A stretch of DNA of 64,000 nucleotides, taken from Geminicoccus sp036263595 (GTDB taxonomy: Bacteria; Pseudomonadota; Alphaproteobacteria; Geminicoccales; Geminicoccaceae). The notes under the pieces were generated by a model. The model ran no database searches and was not told where the DNA came from. It was given only the letters and a program-made list of their open reading frames with translations. The position numbers and the translations under genes are program-made. The DNA is taken from NCBI RefSeq assembly GCF_036263595.1, contig NZ_DATAGQ010000120.1:1-64000 (forward strand). The letters are read 5' to 3'. Shown piece by piece: positions 36,402-44,567 of this stretch (position 1 is its first letter; every line of letters begins with the position of its first letter).

Positions 36402-37427
36402 TTGAATTTGGCGCCCCTTCCTGTCGAACAAGATAGCGCTCGTCCCGCCAAGCCTGGTCTCGACCGCCCGATGGCTCTCGTCGCGCTCGAGATGGAGAAG
36501 GTCAACAGCCTGATCCTGGAACGCCTGCAAAGCGAAGTCTCGCTGATTCCGGAACTTGCACGCCACCTGATCGCGGCGGGGGGCAAGCGGATCCGGCCGG
36601 TGCTGACCCTGATCGCCGCGCGGCTGTGCGGCTACGAGGGGGACCGGCACATCTCGCTGGCAGCCTGCGTCGAGTTCATCCATACGGCCACCCTGCTCCA
36701 CGACGACGTGGTCGACGAGAGCGATCTGCGCCGCGGACGCAGCACGGCCAACGCCGTTTGGGGCAACAAGGCGCCGGTGCTGGTGGGCGACTTCCTGTTC
36801 AGCCGGGCCTTCACGCTGATGGTGGCGGACGGCTCGCTGCGCGTGCTGGAAATCCTTTCCAACGCCTCGGCGGTGATCGCGGAGGGCGAGGTCGCTCAGC
36901 TGGTGACCACCAACGACACGAGCACCACCGAGTCCGCCTATCTCCACATGATCGAGTGCAAGACGGCTGCGTTGTTCGAGGCGGCAGCCCAGGTCGGGGC
37001 CGTGCTGGCGGGGCGGCCGATGGCGGACGAGCAGGCGCTGGCCACCTATGGCCGCTCGGTCGGCGTGGCCTTCCAGCTGGTCGACGACGCGCTGGACTAC
37101 AGTGCGGGGCAAGCCGAGCTCGGCAAGACGATCGGCGACGACTTCCGCGAAGGCAAGATCACCCTGCCGATCCTGCTGGCCTTCGCGCGCGGCGACGAGG
37201 AGGAGCGCCAGTTCTGGCGGCGCTGCCTGGAGGACCTGGACCAGCGCGACCATGACCTCGAGCACGCCATCCGCCTGCTCGACAAGCATCGCGCGCTGGA
37301 AGACACGATTGTCCGCGCCGAGGGCTATGTGGCGGACGCACGCGCTGCGCTGGCGGGCTTTGCGGACAGCCGCGCCAAGGCGGCGCTGACCGATCTAGCC
37401 GACTTCGCGGTCCACCGCGCGTTCTGA
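36402..37427 (+). CDS. ispB: octaprenyl (polyprenyl) diphosphate synthase
   Basis: 341 residues from TTG 36402, AGGA seven bases before. Makes the long ubiquinone side chain. First Asp-rich motif LLHDDVVDESDLRRG and second QLVDDALDYSAG are intact; GGKRIRPVL is the IPP-binding start and residue spacing before DDVVD suits long-chain products. Divergent from trmN across a 109-base gap and followed by tRNA-Pro. Complements the ispA/dxs cluster 17 kb away. Confidence 0.94.
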   Translation: MNLAPLPVEQDSARPAKPGLDRPMALVALEMEKVNSLILERLQSEVSLIPELARHLIAAGGKRIRPVLTLIAARLCGYEGDRHISLAACVEFIHTATLLHDDVVDESDLRRGRSTANAVWGNKAPVLVGDFLFSRAFTLMVADGSLRVLEILSNASAVIAEGEVAQLVTTNDTSTTESAYLHMIECKTAALFEAAAQVGAVLAGRPMADEQALATYGRSVGVAFQLVDDALDYSAGQAELGKTIGDDFREGKITLPILLAFARGDEEERQFWRRCLEDLDQRDHDLEHAIRLLDKHRALEDTIVRAEGYVADARAALAGFADSRAKAALTDLADFAVHRAF

Positions 37428-37485
37428 TCCGGATGGGGCCTTGCGCGTCCCGCGCGCCACGGCTATTTCCCAGCCGTCCGCGCAG

Positions 37486-37562
37486 CGGGGCGTAGCTCAG
37501 CTTGGTAGAGCGCTTGCTTCGGGAGCAAGAGGCCGGTGGTTCGAATCCACTCGCCCCGACCA
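37486..37562 (+). tRNA. tRNA-Pro (anticodon CGG)
   Basis: A 77-base cloverleaf. Acceptor strands CGGGGCG (37486-37492) and CGCCCCG (37552-37558) pair fully, followed by discriminator A and encoded CCA. D-arm GTAGCTCAGC..GGTAGAGC, anticodon arm CTTGC-TTCGGGA-GCAAG with anticodon CGG, and T-arm with GGTTCGAATCC are all normal. Confidence 0.97.
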
Positions 37563-37612
37563 TCCTGCGGCGCGGACCTCCCGACCAGTTCCTGATCTTT
37601 CCTTGAGCCGGC

Positions 37613-37643
37613 CAGCCCGGCCGGAATTGCACCGGCCGGGCTG
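37613..37643. terminator. 12-bp hairpin between tRNA-Pro and aldehyde dehydrogenase gene
   Basis: CAGCCCGGCCGG (37613-37624) and CCGGCCGGGCTG (37632-37643) are perfect complements with a 7-base loop. It sits between two converging transcription units. There is no U-tract on either strand, so Rho-independent release is not certain, but it is the natural end point for both. Confidence 0.55.
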
Positions 37644-37652
37644 CACCATGTG

Positions 37653-39089
37653 TCACGGCATCGTGTAGCTGGTCTTCACCGTCGTGTAGAACTCGGCGGC
37701 GTAGCGACCCTGCTCGCGCGGGCCGTAGGAGCTGCCCTTCCGGCCACCGAACGGCACATGATAGTCGACGCCCGCCGTCGGCAGGTTGACCATCACCATG
37801 CCGGCATCGGCGTTGCGCTTGAAGTGGCTGGCATACTTCAGGCTCGTGGTGCAGATGCCCGAACTCAGGCCGAATTCGGTGTCGTTCGCGACGTGGAGCG
37901 CTTCCTCGTAGTCCTTCACCCGCACGACGCTCACCACCGGACCGAACACCTCCTCGCGGTTGATCCGCATGTCGGGCGTCGTCTCCGTGAACAGGGCCGG
38001 CTGCAGGTAGAACCCGGTCTTCTCCCGGTTCAGCCGCTCACCGCCGAACGCCAGCTTCGCCCCTTCCTTGCGAGTGATGTCGATATAGGACAGGTCCTGG
38101 TCCAACTGCTTCTGGTCGACCACCGGCCCGATCTGCGTTCCCTGCTTCAACGCATCGTCGACGACCAGCGCCTTGGTCGCGTCGACCATGGCGCCTACCA
38201 GCCTGTCGTGGATGCCTTCCGTGACGATCACGCGCGAGGAAGCGGTGCAGCGCTGGCCCGTCGAGTAGAAGCCACCCTGAACGGCGCAGTTCACCGCAGT
38301 AGTCAGGTCCGCGTCGTCGAGCACCACGAGCGGGTTCTTGCCGCCCATCTCCAGCTGGATCTTGGCCATCCGGCCGATGGCCGTGGCGGCTGCCTTGCGA
38401 CCCGTCGGCACCGAGCCCGTAAAGCTGATCGCGTTGACACGCGGGTCCTCGAGCAGCACCTGCCCCACGACCGACCCACGCCCCATGACAAGGTTGAACA
38501 CTCCGGCGGGCACGCCGGCGTTCACGATGATCTCGGCCAGCGCATGGGCCGAGCCGGGAACCAGATCGGCCGGCTTGAATACGACCGTGTTGCCGTAGGC
38601 CAGCGCCGGGGCGATCTTCCAGGCCGGAATGGCGATCGGGAAGTTCCAGGGCGTGATCAGGCCGACCACGCCGATCGGGTCGCGGCGCATCTCGACTTCC
38701 ACACCCGGTCGGACCGATTCGACCCGCTCCGACGCGATCCGGAGAACCTCGCCACCGAAGAACTTGAAGATCTGCCCGGCACGCGCGACCTCGCCGATTC
38801 CCTCCGGCAGGGTCTTGCCCTCTTCCCGGGAAAGCAGGCGGCCCAGTTCTTCCTTGCGCGCGAGGATTTCGTTGCCAACCTTGTCGAGCAGGTCGGCGCG
38901 CTGCTGGATGGGGCTGTTCTGCCAAGTCTTCAGGGCCTGGGTGGCAGCGGCGATCGCGTCCTTGGTCTGCGCGGCATCCGCATAGGCATATTCGCCGATC
39001 ACGTCGTCCAGGTCGGACGGGTTCACGTTGCGCGACACGGAAGCGCCGTCGACCCATGAGCCAGCGATATAATTCTGATGAACACCCAA
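37653..39089 (-). CDS. aldehyde dehydrogenase, alpha-ketoglutaric semialdehyde type
   Basis: 478 residues from TTG 39089 (MGVHQNYIAGSWVDG), with GGAG eight bases upstream; a GTG at 39098 abuts that site. NAD(P)-aldehyde dehydrogenase: TPWNFPIAIPAWKIAPAL, Rossmann FTGSVPTGRKAA, general-base Glu in LEMGGKNPLVV, nucleophile Cys in STGQRCTASSRVIV, and EEVFGPVVSV. The N-terminal pattern and FGGRKGSSYGPREQG resemble alpha-ketoglutaric semialdehyde dehydrogenases of sugar-acid breakdown. Substrate is inferred. Divergent from an RraA-like gene. Confidence 0.85.
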   Translation of the reverse strand: MGVHQNYIAGSWVDGASVSRNVNPSDLDDVIGEYAYADAAQTKDAIAAATQALKTWQNSPIQQRADLLDKVGNEILARKEELGRLLSREEGKTLPEGIGEVARAGQIFKFFGGEVLRIASERVESVRPGVEVEMRRDPIGVVGLITPWNFPIAIPAWKIAPALAYGNTVVFKPADLVPGSAHALAEIIVNAGVPAGVFNLVMGRGSVVGQVLLEDPRVNAISFTGSVPTGRKAAATAIGRMAKIQLEMGGKNPLVVLDDADLTTAVNCAVQGGFYSTGQRCTASSRVIVTEGIHDRLVGAMVDATKALVVDDALKQGTQIGPVVDQKQLDQDLSYIDITRKEGAKLAFGGERLNREKTGFYLQPALFTETTPDMRINREEVFGPVVSVVRVKDYEEALHVANDTEFGLSSGICTTSLKYASHFKRNADAGMVMVNLPTAGVDYHVPFGGRKGSSYGPREQGRYAAEFYTTVKTSYTMP

Positions 39090-39246
39090 ACTCTTCACTC
39101 CTGCTGCTGATCCATGGAACAGGTGGCGCGCTTCCGGTGCGAGGCCACCATCCCAGGCCAACACATGGGCACCCGGGGATCGCTCTGCCACCGCACCCAT
39201 GCTACCAGAGGCACACGCAATACGTTTCACGGGAGGCCGGCAAGGC

Positions 39247-39948
39247 ATGAGCGGAATCGATCAGGACCTCTTCAGCCATTTGGCCGGCTTCGACACGCCC
39301 ACGATCTGCAATGCCCTGGAAGAGGCACGCGGCTTTCGTTCCACCGAAGGCTTCACGCTGAAGCCCCTGGTCTGCGCGTTCACGGACCTGAAGCCGATCG
39401 TCGGCTTCGCGCGTACCGCCACCATCCGCGCCACCCGCCCGTCCGACCGCAAAGGCGACGAGGCCCGCCAGCATCGCCTGGCCTATTACAGCTATGTCTG
39501 CTCCGAACCCCACCCGACGATCGCGGTGATCGAGGACCTGGACGAGCACAAGGGCACCGGCGCGTTCTGGGGCGAGGTCAACACTGCCATCCACAAGGGC
39601 CTGGGCGTGCTCGGCTGCGTCACCGACGGCTCGATCCGTGACCTCGACATGATCGCACCCGGCTTTCAGCTCCTCGCCGGTTCGGTCGGGCCGAGCCACG
39701 CCTTCGTGCATTGCGTGGACTTCGGCCTGGACGTGACCGTCGCCGGCATGAAGGTGCGTCACGGCGACATCATCCACGCCGACCGCCATGGAGCCACGGT
39801 GATCCCGCTGGATCTTTTGCCCAAGCTCCCGGCCGCGATCGACGTGTGCATCCGCCAGGAACGGCCGATCCTCGAGGCCGCCCGGTCCGCCGACTTCGAC
39901 ATCGAGATGCTGAAGCGGGCGATGGCCGAGGCGGACGAGATCCACTGA
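39247..39948 (+). CDS. RraA-family protein (HMG/CHA aldolase-like)
   Basis: 233 residues from ATG 39247 with GGAGG ten bases upstream. FDTPTICNALEE near the start and GVLGCVTDGSIRDLD in the middle are the RraA/aldolase core (the Gly-x-x-x-Asp and Arg-Asp that bind the keto acid and metal); HADRHGATVIP ends the domain. Family members are either 4-hydroxy-4-methyl-2-oxoglutarate/4-carboxy-4-hydroxy-2-oxoadipate aldolases or regulators of RNase E. The intact catalytic RD and divergent keto-acid-type dehydrogenase favour a catabolic lyase; this is inference. Confidence 0.82.
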   Translation: MSGIDQDLFSHLAGFDTPTICNALEEARGFRSTEGFTLKPLVCAFTDLKPIVGFARTATIRATRPSDRKGDEARQHRLAYYSYVCSEPHPTIAVIEDLDEHKGTGAFWGEVNTAIHKGLGVLGCVTDGSIRDLDMIAPGFQLLAGSVGPSHAFVHCVDFGLDVTVAGMKVRHGDIIHADRHGATVIPLDLLPKLPAAIDVCIRQERPILEAARSADFDIEMLKRAMAEADEIH

Positions 39949-39966
39949 CGAGGGTGCCGGACGCCC

Positions 39967-41079
39967 TCACCCGTTCCTGAACTTCGAGCCGGGCCAGTGC
40001 GCCGCACCGGCCCGCTCGTGGCGCACATGCCATGCCGGCGCAGCACCAAGGGCATCGGCCGCATGCTGGCCCCAGCGGGTGTCGTCCAGGTAGCCGCGCG
40101 CGATGGCGACCATGTCGGCATGGCCATCCGCGATGACCTGCTCGGCCTCTTGCGGCGTCACGATCAGACCTACCGCCTGCACGGCCACCTTGTTGCCGAC
40201 CGCGCGCTTGACCGCGCCCGCAAACGGCACCTGGTAGCAGGGCTGGACCGGCACGCGGATGTTCGAGCGGATGCCGCCCGACGAGACCGTGATGTAGTCC
40301 AGGCCGATGTCGGCCAGTTCGTTGGCGAGCCTCGCGGCATCGTCCGGGGTCAGGCCCTCCTCGTGCCAGTCCGACCCGGTGATCCTGGCACCGAGGATCT
40401 TCTCCTTCGGCCAGACCAGGCGGACGGCCGCCGCGATCTCCAGGATCGCGCGGGTCCGGTTGGCAAAGCTGCCGCCATAGGCGTCCGTCCGCTCGTTGCC
40501 GAGCGGCGAGTTGAAGCTGTGCAGGAGATAGCCGTGGGCCGCGTGCAGCTCGATCGCATCGAAGCCGGCACGGTCCGCCCGTTCTGCGCCGGTCACGAAG
40601 GCCTGGCGGATCCGATGGATGCCGGGCTGATCGAGTTCCTGCGGGGCCGGGCGCGCCGGATCGAACGAGACCGGGCTTGGGCCTACAGGCTGCCATCCGC
40701 CGGCTTGCGGAGGCACCAGCCCACCACCCTTCCATGGCATGTCCGAGCTGGCCTTGCGGCCGGCATGGGCCAGCTGGAGCCCGAACCGCTGGTCGGGAGC
40801 GTAGGTGCGGACGTCGCGCAGCAGCTTGGCAAGGCCCGCCTCATGGTCCTCGCTCCAGATCCCCAGGCAGGCAGGGGTGATCCGGCCCTCGGGCAGCACC
40901 CCCGTCGCTTCCATGACGAACAAGCCGGCACCGCCCAGCGCCAAGCTGCCGACATGCTGCTGGTGCCAGGGCGCGACATGCCCATCCCTGGCCGCGTACT
41001 GGCACATCGGCGAGATGGTGAAACGGTTGGGCAGCTCCACGCCACCTAGCGTGATCGGCTCGAACAGCTTGGTGCTCAT
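39967..41079 (-). CDS. NADH:flavin oxidoreductase, old yellow enzyme family
   Basis: 370 residues. TIM-barrel FMN ene-reductase of the YqjM/NamA type: LPNRFTISPMCQYAARDGHV with the Cys that tunes FMN, QLAHAGRKAS, HAAHGYLLHSFNSPLGNERTD with substrate-binding His pair, and MVAIARGYLDD. Typically reduces activated C=C bonds of enones. Its 3' end nearly meets the RraA gene (18 bases). No pathway context identifies a natural substrate. Confidence 0.9.
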   Translation of the reverse strand: MSTKLFEPITLGGVELPNRFTISPMCQYAARDGHVAPWHQQHVGSLALGGAGLFVMEATGVLPEGRITPACLGIWSEDHEAGLAKLLRDVRTYAPDQRFGLQLAHAGRKASSDMPWKGGGLVPPQAGGWQPVGPSPVSFDPARPAPQELDQPGIHRIRQAFVTGAERADRAGFDAIELHAAHGYLLHSFNSPLGNERTDAYGGSFANRTRAILEIAAAVRLVWPKEKILGARITGSDWHEEGLTPDDAARLANELADIGLDYITVSSGGIRSNIRVPVQPCYQVPFAGAVKRAVGNKVAVQAVGLIVTPQEAEQVIADGHADMVAIARGYLDDTRWGQHAADALGAAPAWHVRHERAGAAHWPGSKFRNG

Positions 41080-41199
41080 GTCATTCTCGAACGGGGTCGA
41101 AACATTCCGGGCTCGTCCACGCCTAGGGTTGGCGGGAGCGCGGGTAAAGGGCGAAGGACTCGGCTGGAGCCGGCATCCGGCGGACGTCGAAGCACACCC

Positions 41200-42069
41200 C
41201 TAGAGGAACAGGCGCCCTTCCGCGACGATCACGGCCTTGCCGGCAACCCTGGCCACCGGCGTGCCGTCCTCCTGCCGGGACGGCGTGAGCAGGATCTCGC
41301 TGGGCCGCCCCATCTTCACGCCCTGCCGGATCAGGATTGTCCGTCCGTCGCAGCTTGGATCGTCCTCCAGCAGCAGGGCCGCCATCGCCGCGGCCGAGCT
41401 TCCGGTGGCCGGATCCTCGAAGATCCTGTCCTGGGGCGCGAACATGCGGACAGCATATTCATTGGCGTCGACCTTCGCGAAGACGGTCAGCCCCGTCGCC
41501 GGCGAAGGCGTGTAACGGATGATCGCGGCGTGGTCGGGGACCAGTGCGTCCAGTTCCGCCTGGGAGCCGACCTGCAGGAACGCGAACGGATTGCCGGCCG
41601 TGGCCAGACGCAACCCGCCTTCCACCTGTTCGGGCGCGAGTCCTACCGCCGAGGCCATGGCATCGGCGTTGAACGTGCCGAGGATCACGGGTGGCTTTGG
41701 CGCCTGCAGGCTGGCGAAGCCGTTCGCGATCGTCACCGGCACAGGGCCGGCGGGCAGGTCCAGGATCGCGCTGCCCTTCCCGCCACTGGTCGGCAGATGG
41801 CCGAGATGGGCCAGGAGCACGGTGGTCCCGATGGTGGGGTGGCCGGCGAACTCCATTTCGGACCCTGGCGTGAAGATCCGCACCGTGAACAGCGCCTCCG
41901 GCCGGGTTGGGGGGGACAGGAACACCGTCTCCGACAGGTTGAACTCGCGCGCGACCGCCTGCATGCGCCGCTCGTCCAGGCCCGCCGCCTCGGGGACCAC
42001 CGCCAGCTGGTTGCCGGCCAGCTTGGTTTCGGTGAACACGTCGAGGAGGTGGTAGGCGTAGTCGGTCAT
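41200..42069 (-). CDS. PhzF family isomerase/epimerase-like protein
   Basis: 289 residues from ATG 42069. PhzF fold: YHLLDVFTETKLAGNQLAVV, catalytic Glu in FNLSETVFL, IFTPGSEMEFAGHPTIGT, and ATGSSAAAMAALL in the second half. PhzF isomerises dihydro-hydroxyanthranilate in phenazine synthesis, but the many homologues outside phenazine producers have unknown substrates, as probably here. It follows azlD by 19 bases and is likely co-transcribed with azlCD. Confidence 0.88.
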   Translation of the reverse strand: MTDYAYHLLDVFTETKLAGNQLAVVPEAAGLDERRMQAVAREFNLSETVFLSPPTRPEALFTVRIFTPGSEMEFAGHPTIGTTVLLAHLGHLPTSGGKGSAILDLPAGPVPVTIANGFASLQAPKPPVILGTFNADAMASAVGLAPEQVEGGLRLATAGNPFAFLQVGSQAELDALVPDHAAIIRYTPSPATGLTVFAKVDANEYAVRMFAPQDRIFEDPATGSSAAAMAALLLEDDPSCDGRTILIRQGVKMGRPSEILLTPSRQEDGTPVARVAGKAVIVAEGRLFL

Positions 42070-42088
42070 CGATCGGTGTCCAGCAGGG

Positions 42089-42391
42089 CTAGAGGAAGTG
42101 GCGGGCGAGGAAAAAGGCGAGGACGGATAGGACGAGGGACGGCAGGAATTGCCCGGTCCAGCACATCGCCCCAAAGCCGATGGCTGCACCGGCCCAGCCA
42201 GCCAGCCCGGCCTGCCAGACCGACGGGGCTACCAGGGCGGCGAACACCGCGCCCGGGACATGCCCGAACCAGGCCTCAAGGAATGGTCCCGGCTTGAAGC
42301 GGCGGATCAGCAGGAAGCCGCCGATGCGCGTCGCATAGGTGGCGGCCCCCATGAGCAGGATCGCCATGATCCCCTCAGCGTCGGCGGACAT
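42089..42391 (-). CDS. azlD: AzlD family branched-chain amino acid exporter subunit
   Basis: 100 residues from ATG 42391, overlapping azlC by 17 bases; ATG 42367, preceded by GAGGGG, is an alternative start. Three to four membrane segments with MGAATYATRIGGFLL, the AzlD hallmark, and FGHVPGAVFAALVAP. Pairs with AzlC to export branched-chain or related amino acids. Confidence 0.85.
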   Translation of the reverse strand: MSADAEGIMAILLMGAATYATRIGGFLLIRRFKPGPFLEAWFGHVPGAVFAALVAPSVWQAGLAGWAGAAIGFGAMCWTGQFLPSLVLSVLAFFLARHFL

Positions 42392-43079
42392 GCAGCCACG
42401 CGCCAGCCAGCGAGCCCGCAAGGGCTCCGATCAGGACAAACCAGGTCCCTGGCAGGACCTGGACGGTCGCGAGCGCGGTTGCAGCTGCCAGCAGCCACGG
42501 CAGCAGATCGCCGGGACCGCGCCAGAAACCGGCTAGCAGGACGACGAAGAACCCCGTGATCAGCCAGGCGAACAGGTCCGGGTCGAAGCCACGCATCAGG
42601 TCACCCAGCGCATGCCCGGCGGTAGAGGCCCCGAGCCATACCACCCAGAGCGTCGCCCCCGCCCCAAGCAGGAACGCGGCGTCGCTTCGCCCCCCACGAC
42701 GATCGGCGACCGCAACTCCCCAGGACTCGTCGGTCAATACGAAGAGTGACGCGAAGGTCGCCAGGCGCGGCGAGTTCGCGAACCAGGGTGCCACCGTGGC
42801 GCTCATCAAGAGGTGCCGCAGATTGATCACGAACACGGACAGCACCATCGTCACGATCGGCAGAGGCTCTCGCCAGAGTTCCATCGCGACGAGTTGCGAT
42901 GCGCCGGCAAAGATGAACATGCAGCTCAATGCGATCTCGAGCGCGCTCATGCCCTTCTCGGCGGCTGCTACGCCGTAGACCAGGCCGAACGCAACGGCGG
43001 CCGGCAGAATGGGCAGCACGCCGAGCGCTCCTCGCCGAAGGCCCTGCCCGGTGAACACACCTGGTTCAGCGTCTGCCAT
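42375..43079 (-). CDS. azlC: AzlC family branched-chain amino acid exporter subunit
   Basis: About 234 residues from ATG 43079; an ATG at 43100 adds 7. AzlC/YgaZ core: RRGALGVLPILPAAVAFGLVYG, FIFAGASQLVAMELW, SVFVINLRHLLMSATVAP and LTDESWGVAV. Large inner-membrane subunit of the exporter. Divergent from a MocR-type regulator across about 110 bases holding a strong inverted repeat, so that regulator probably controls this operon. Confidence 0.9.
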   Translation of the reverse strand: MADAEPGVFTGQGLRRGALGVLPILPAAVAFGLVYGVAAAEKGMSALEIALSCMFIFAGASQLVAMELWREPLPIVTMVLSVFVINLRHLLMSATVAPWFANSPRLATFASLFVLTDESWGVAVADRRGGRSDAAFLLGAGATLWVVWLGASTAGHALGDLMRGFDPDLFAWLITGFFVVLLAGFWRGPGDLLPWLLAAATALATVQVLPGTWFVLIGALAGSLAGAWLHVRRR

Positions 43080-43148
43080 TGTCGCGGTGTCTCGGTACAT
43101 TTGATGGCCGTCTACACCATGTGATTCAAATGTTCCACGTCATCATCC

Positions 43149-43173
43149 GATTGACTCATGTGCCGAGTCAATC
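43149..43173. promoter_or_regulatory. perfect 9-bp inverted repeat, probable operator of the MocR regulator
   Basis: GATTGACTC (43149-43157), seven bases, GAGTCAATC (43165-43173). It lies 14 bases before the regulator ATG at 43188 and about 70 bases from azlC. The 16-base centre-to-centre spacing (about 1.5 helical turns) fits a dimeric winged-helix regulator. Position suggests autoregulation plus control of azlCD-phzF. Confidence 0.65.
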
Positions 43174-43187
43174 CACTGCTTCCAGCC

Positions 43188-44567
43188 ATGTCCATCGAAC
43201 GCACCGATATCCACGACCAGGGCCGACCTGCCTACCGAGCCATCGCCGACGCCCTGGAGCGGTCGATCGGCGCTGGCGACTTCGCACCGGGCGAACGGCT
43301 TCCCCCGGTGCGTGATATGGCAAAGAAGCTCGGGGTGACGGTCGGCACGGTCAACCGGGCCTATGTACTGGCCCAGAGTCGCGGCCTCCTCACAGGCGAG
43401 GTTGGGCGTGGCACTTTCGTGCTCAAGCGCCCGGACCGGCAAAGCCGGATCCGGCTGGCAGGCGAGAACTCGGCCAATGCCGCCGATCTGGTCGTCAACC
43501 AGCCGCCGGTCGTGCTTTCCGATGCAGAGGCGGCCGACACGGCCGCTCGTGCGTTGGCAACGGGTGGAGCCGCACTGCTCGGCCGCTACCCGCCGACCAG
43601 CGGACTGCCGGAGCATCGCGCAGCCCTGGCTGCCTGGGTGGCGCGGATCGGCCTGACGGCGCAGCCTGACCAGATTCTGCTGACGGCCGGCGTGCATTCG
43701 GCGCTGGCGGTAACCGCGCTGGCCTGCCTGCGCCCGGGCGATACGGTCCTCATCGACCAACTGACATATCCGGGTGCGAGGGATCTCCTCGGGGCCTTGA
43801 AATTCCGCGTGGAGCCGGTCGCCACGGATGAACATGGGCTGATGCCCGACTCGGTCGAGACGGCGGTCCGCGTGTTCGGGGCGCGCGCCCTGTTCACCTG
43901 CCCCACCCTGCAGAACCCGACGGCCATCACGATGCCGGACGAGCGGCGCCAGCAGATTGCCGAGGTTGTCGAGCGCAACGATCTCCTGCTGGTGGAAGAC
44001 GACATCTACGGCCACCTGCCGCAGACGCGCCCGATCCCGTTCGCCGCTCGGCTGCCGAAGCACGCGATCCTGGTCAGTGGCATGTCCAAGTGCCTGGCCC
44101 CGGGTCTCCGGCTTGGCTACATCGTAGCACCCCCGGAGCGGGTCGGCGCGATCACGACCGCCCTCCACGACCTGCTCGTGGCGGCCTCGCCCCTGCCGGC
44201 GGCCCTGTTCACCTGGTGGCTGAACGAGGGCTTTGCCGACGAGATTCTGGCGCGGATCCGCCGCCAGATCGCGCTGCGCCGGGAGATCGCGGGCAGCGTG
44301 CTCGGTGCGGCACCGCCGGAAGGGAGCCTGCACCAGTGGCTGCCCCTGCCCTCCTCCTGGACGGCCGAGCGGCTGGTCGAGGAAGCGGCCCGCATCGGCG
44401 TGCATCTGCCGCGCAGCGACGTGTTCGCCGTGGGTCGGACCCCGCCACCAAAGGCCGTGCGACTGGCCCTAGGATCGATCGCCGATGAGGAGCATCTGAG
44501 GATGGCCCTGCGTCGGTTGCGGGGCCTGCTCGATCAGTCACCTCCCAGGGCTGCGCCCGTTATCTGA
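43188..44567 (+). CDS. MocR-type transcriptional regulator (GntR HTH fused to aminotransferase domain)
   Basis: 459 residues from ATG 43188; the earlier ATG 43158 lies inside the inverted repeat. Residues 10-80 form a GntR winged helix (PAYRAIADALERSIGAGDFAPGERLPPVRDMA, then VTVGTVNRAYVLA). The rest is a fold-type I aminotransferase domain with TAGVHSALAV, DDIYGHL and the PLP lysine in SGMSKCLAPGLRLGY. MocR proteins sense PLP or an amino-acid adduct. Divergent azlCD-phzF is the obvious target (inference). Its last 8 bases overlap the convergent J-domain gene. Confidence 0.9.
   Translation: MSIERTDIHDQGRPAYRAIADALERSIGAGDFAPGERLPPVRDMAKKLGVTVGTVNRAYVLAQSRGLLTGEVGRGTFVLKRPDRQSRIRLAGENSANAADLVVNQPPVVLSDAEAADTAARALATGGAALLGRYPPTSGLPEHRAALAAWVARIGLTAQPDQILLTAGVHSALAVTALACLRPGDTVLIDQLTYPGARDLLGALKFRVEPVATDEHGLMPDSVETAVRVFGARALFTCPTLQNPTAITMPDERRQQIAEVVERNDLLLVEDDIYGHLPQTRPIPFAARLPKHAILVSGMSKCLAPGLRLGYIVAPPERVGAITTALHDLLVAASPLPAALFTWWLNEGFADEILARIRRQIALRREIAGSVLGAAPPEGSLHQWLPLPSSWTAERLVEEAARIGVHLPRSDVFAVGRTPPPKAVRLALGSIADEEHLRMALRRLRGLLDQSPPRAAPVI

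Noticed and set aside
37650..39059. A 469-codon plus-strand frame opposite the aldehyde dehydrogenase
   Set aside because: Antisense to a gene with all catalytic motifs.
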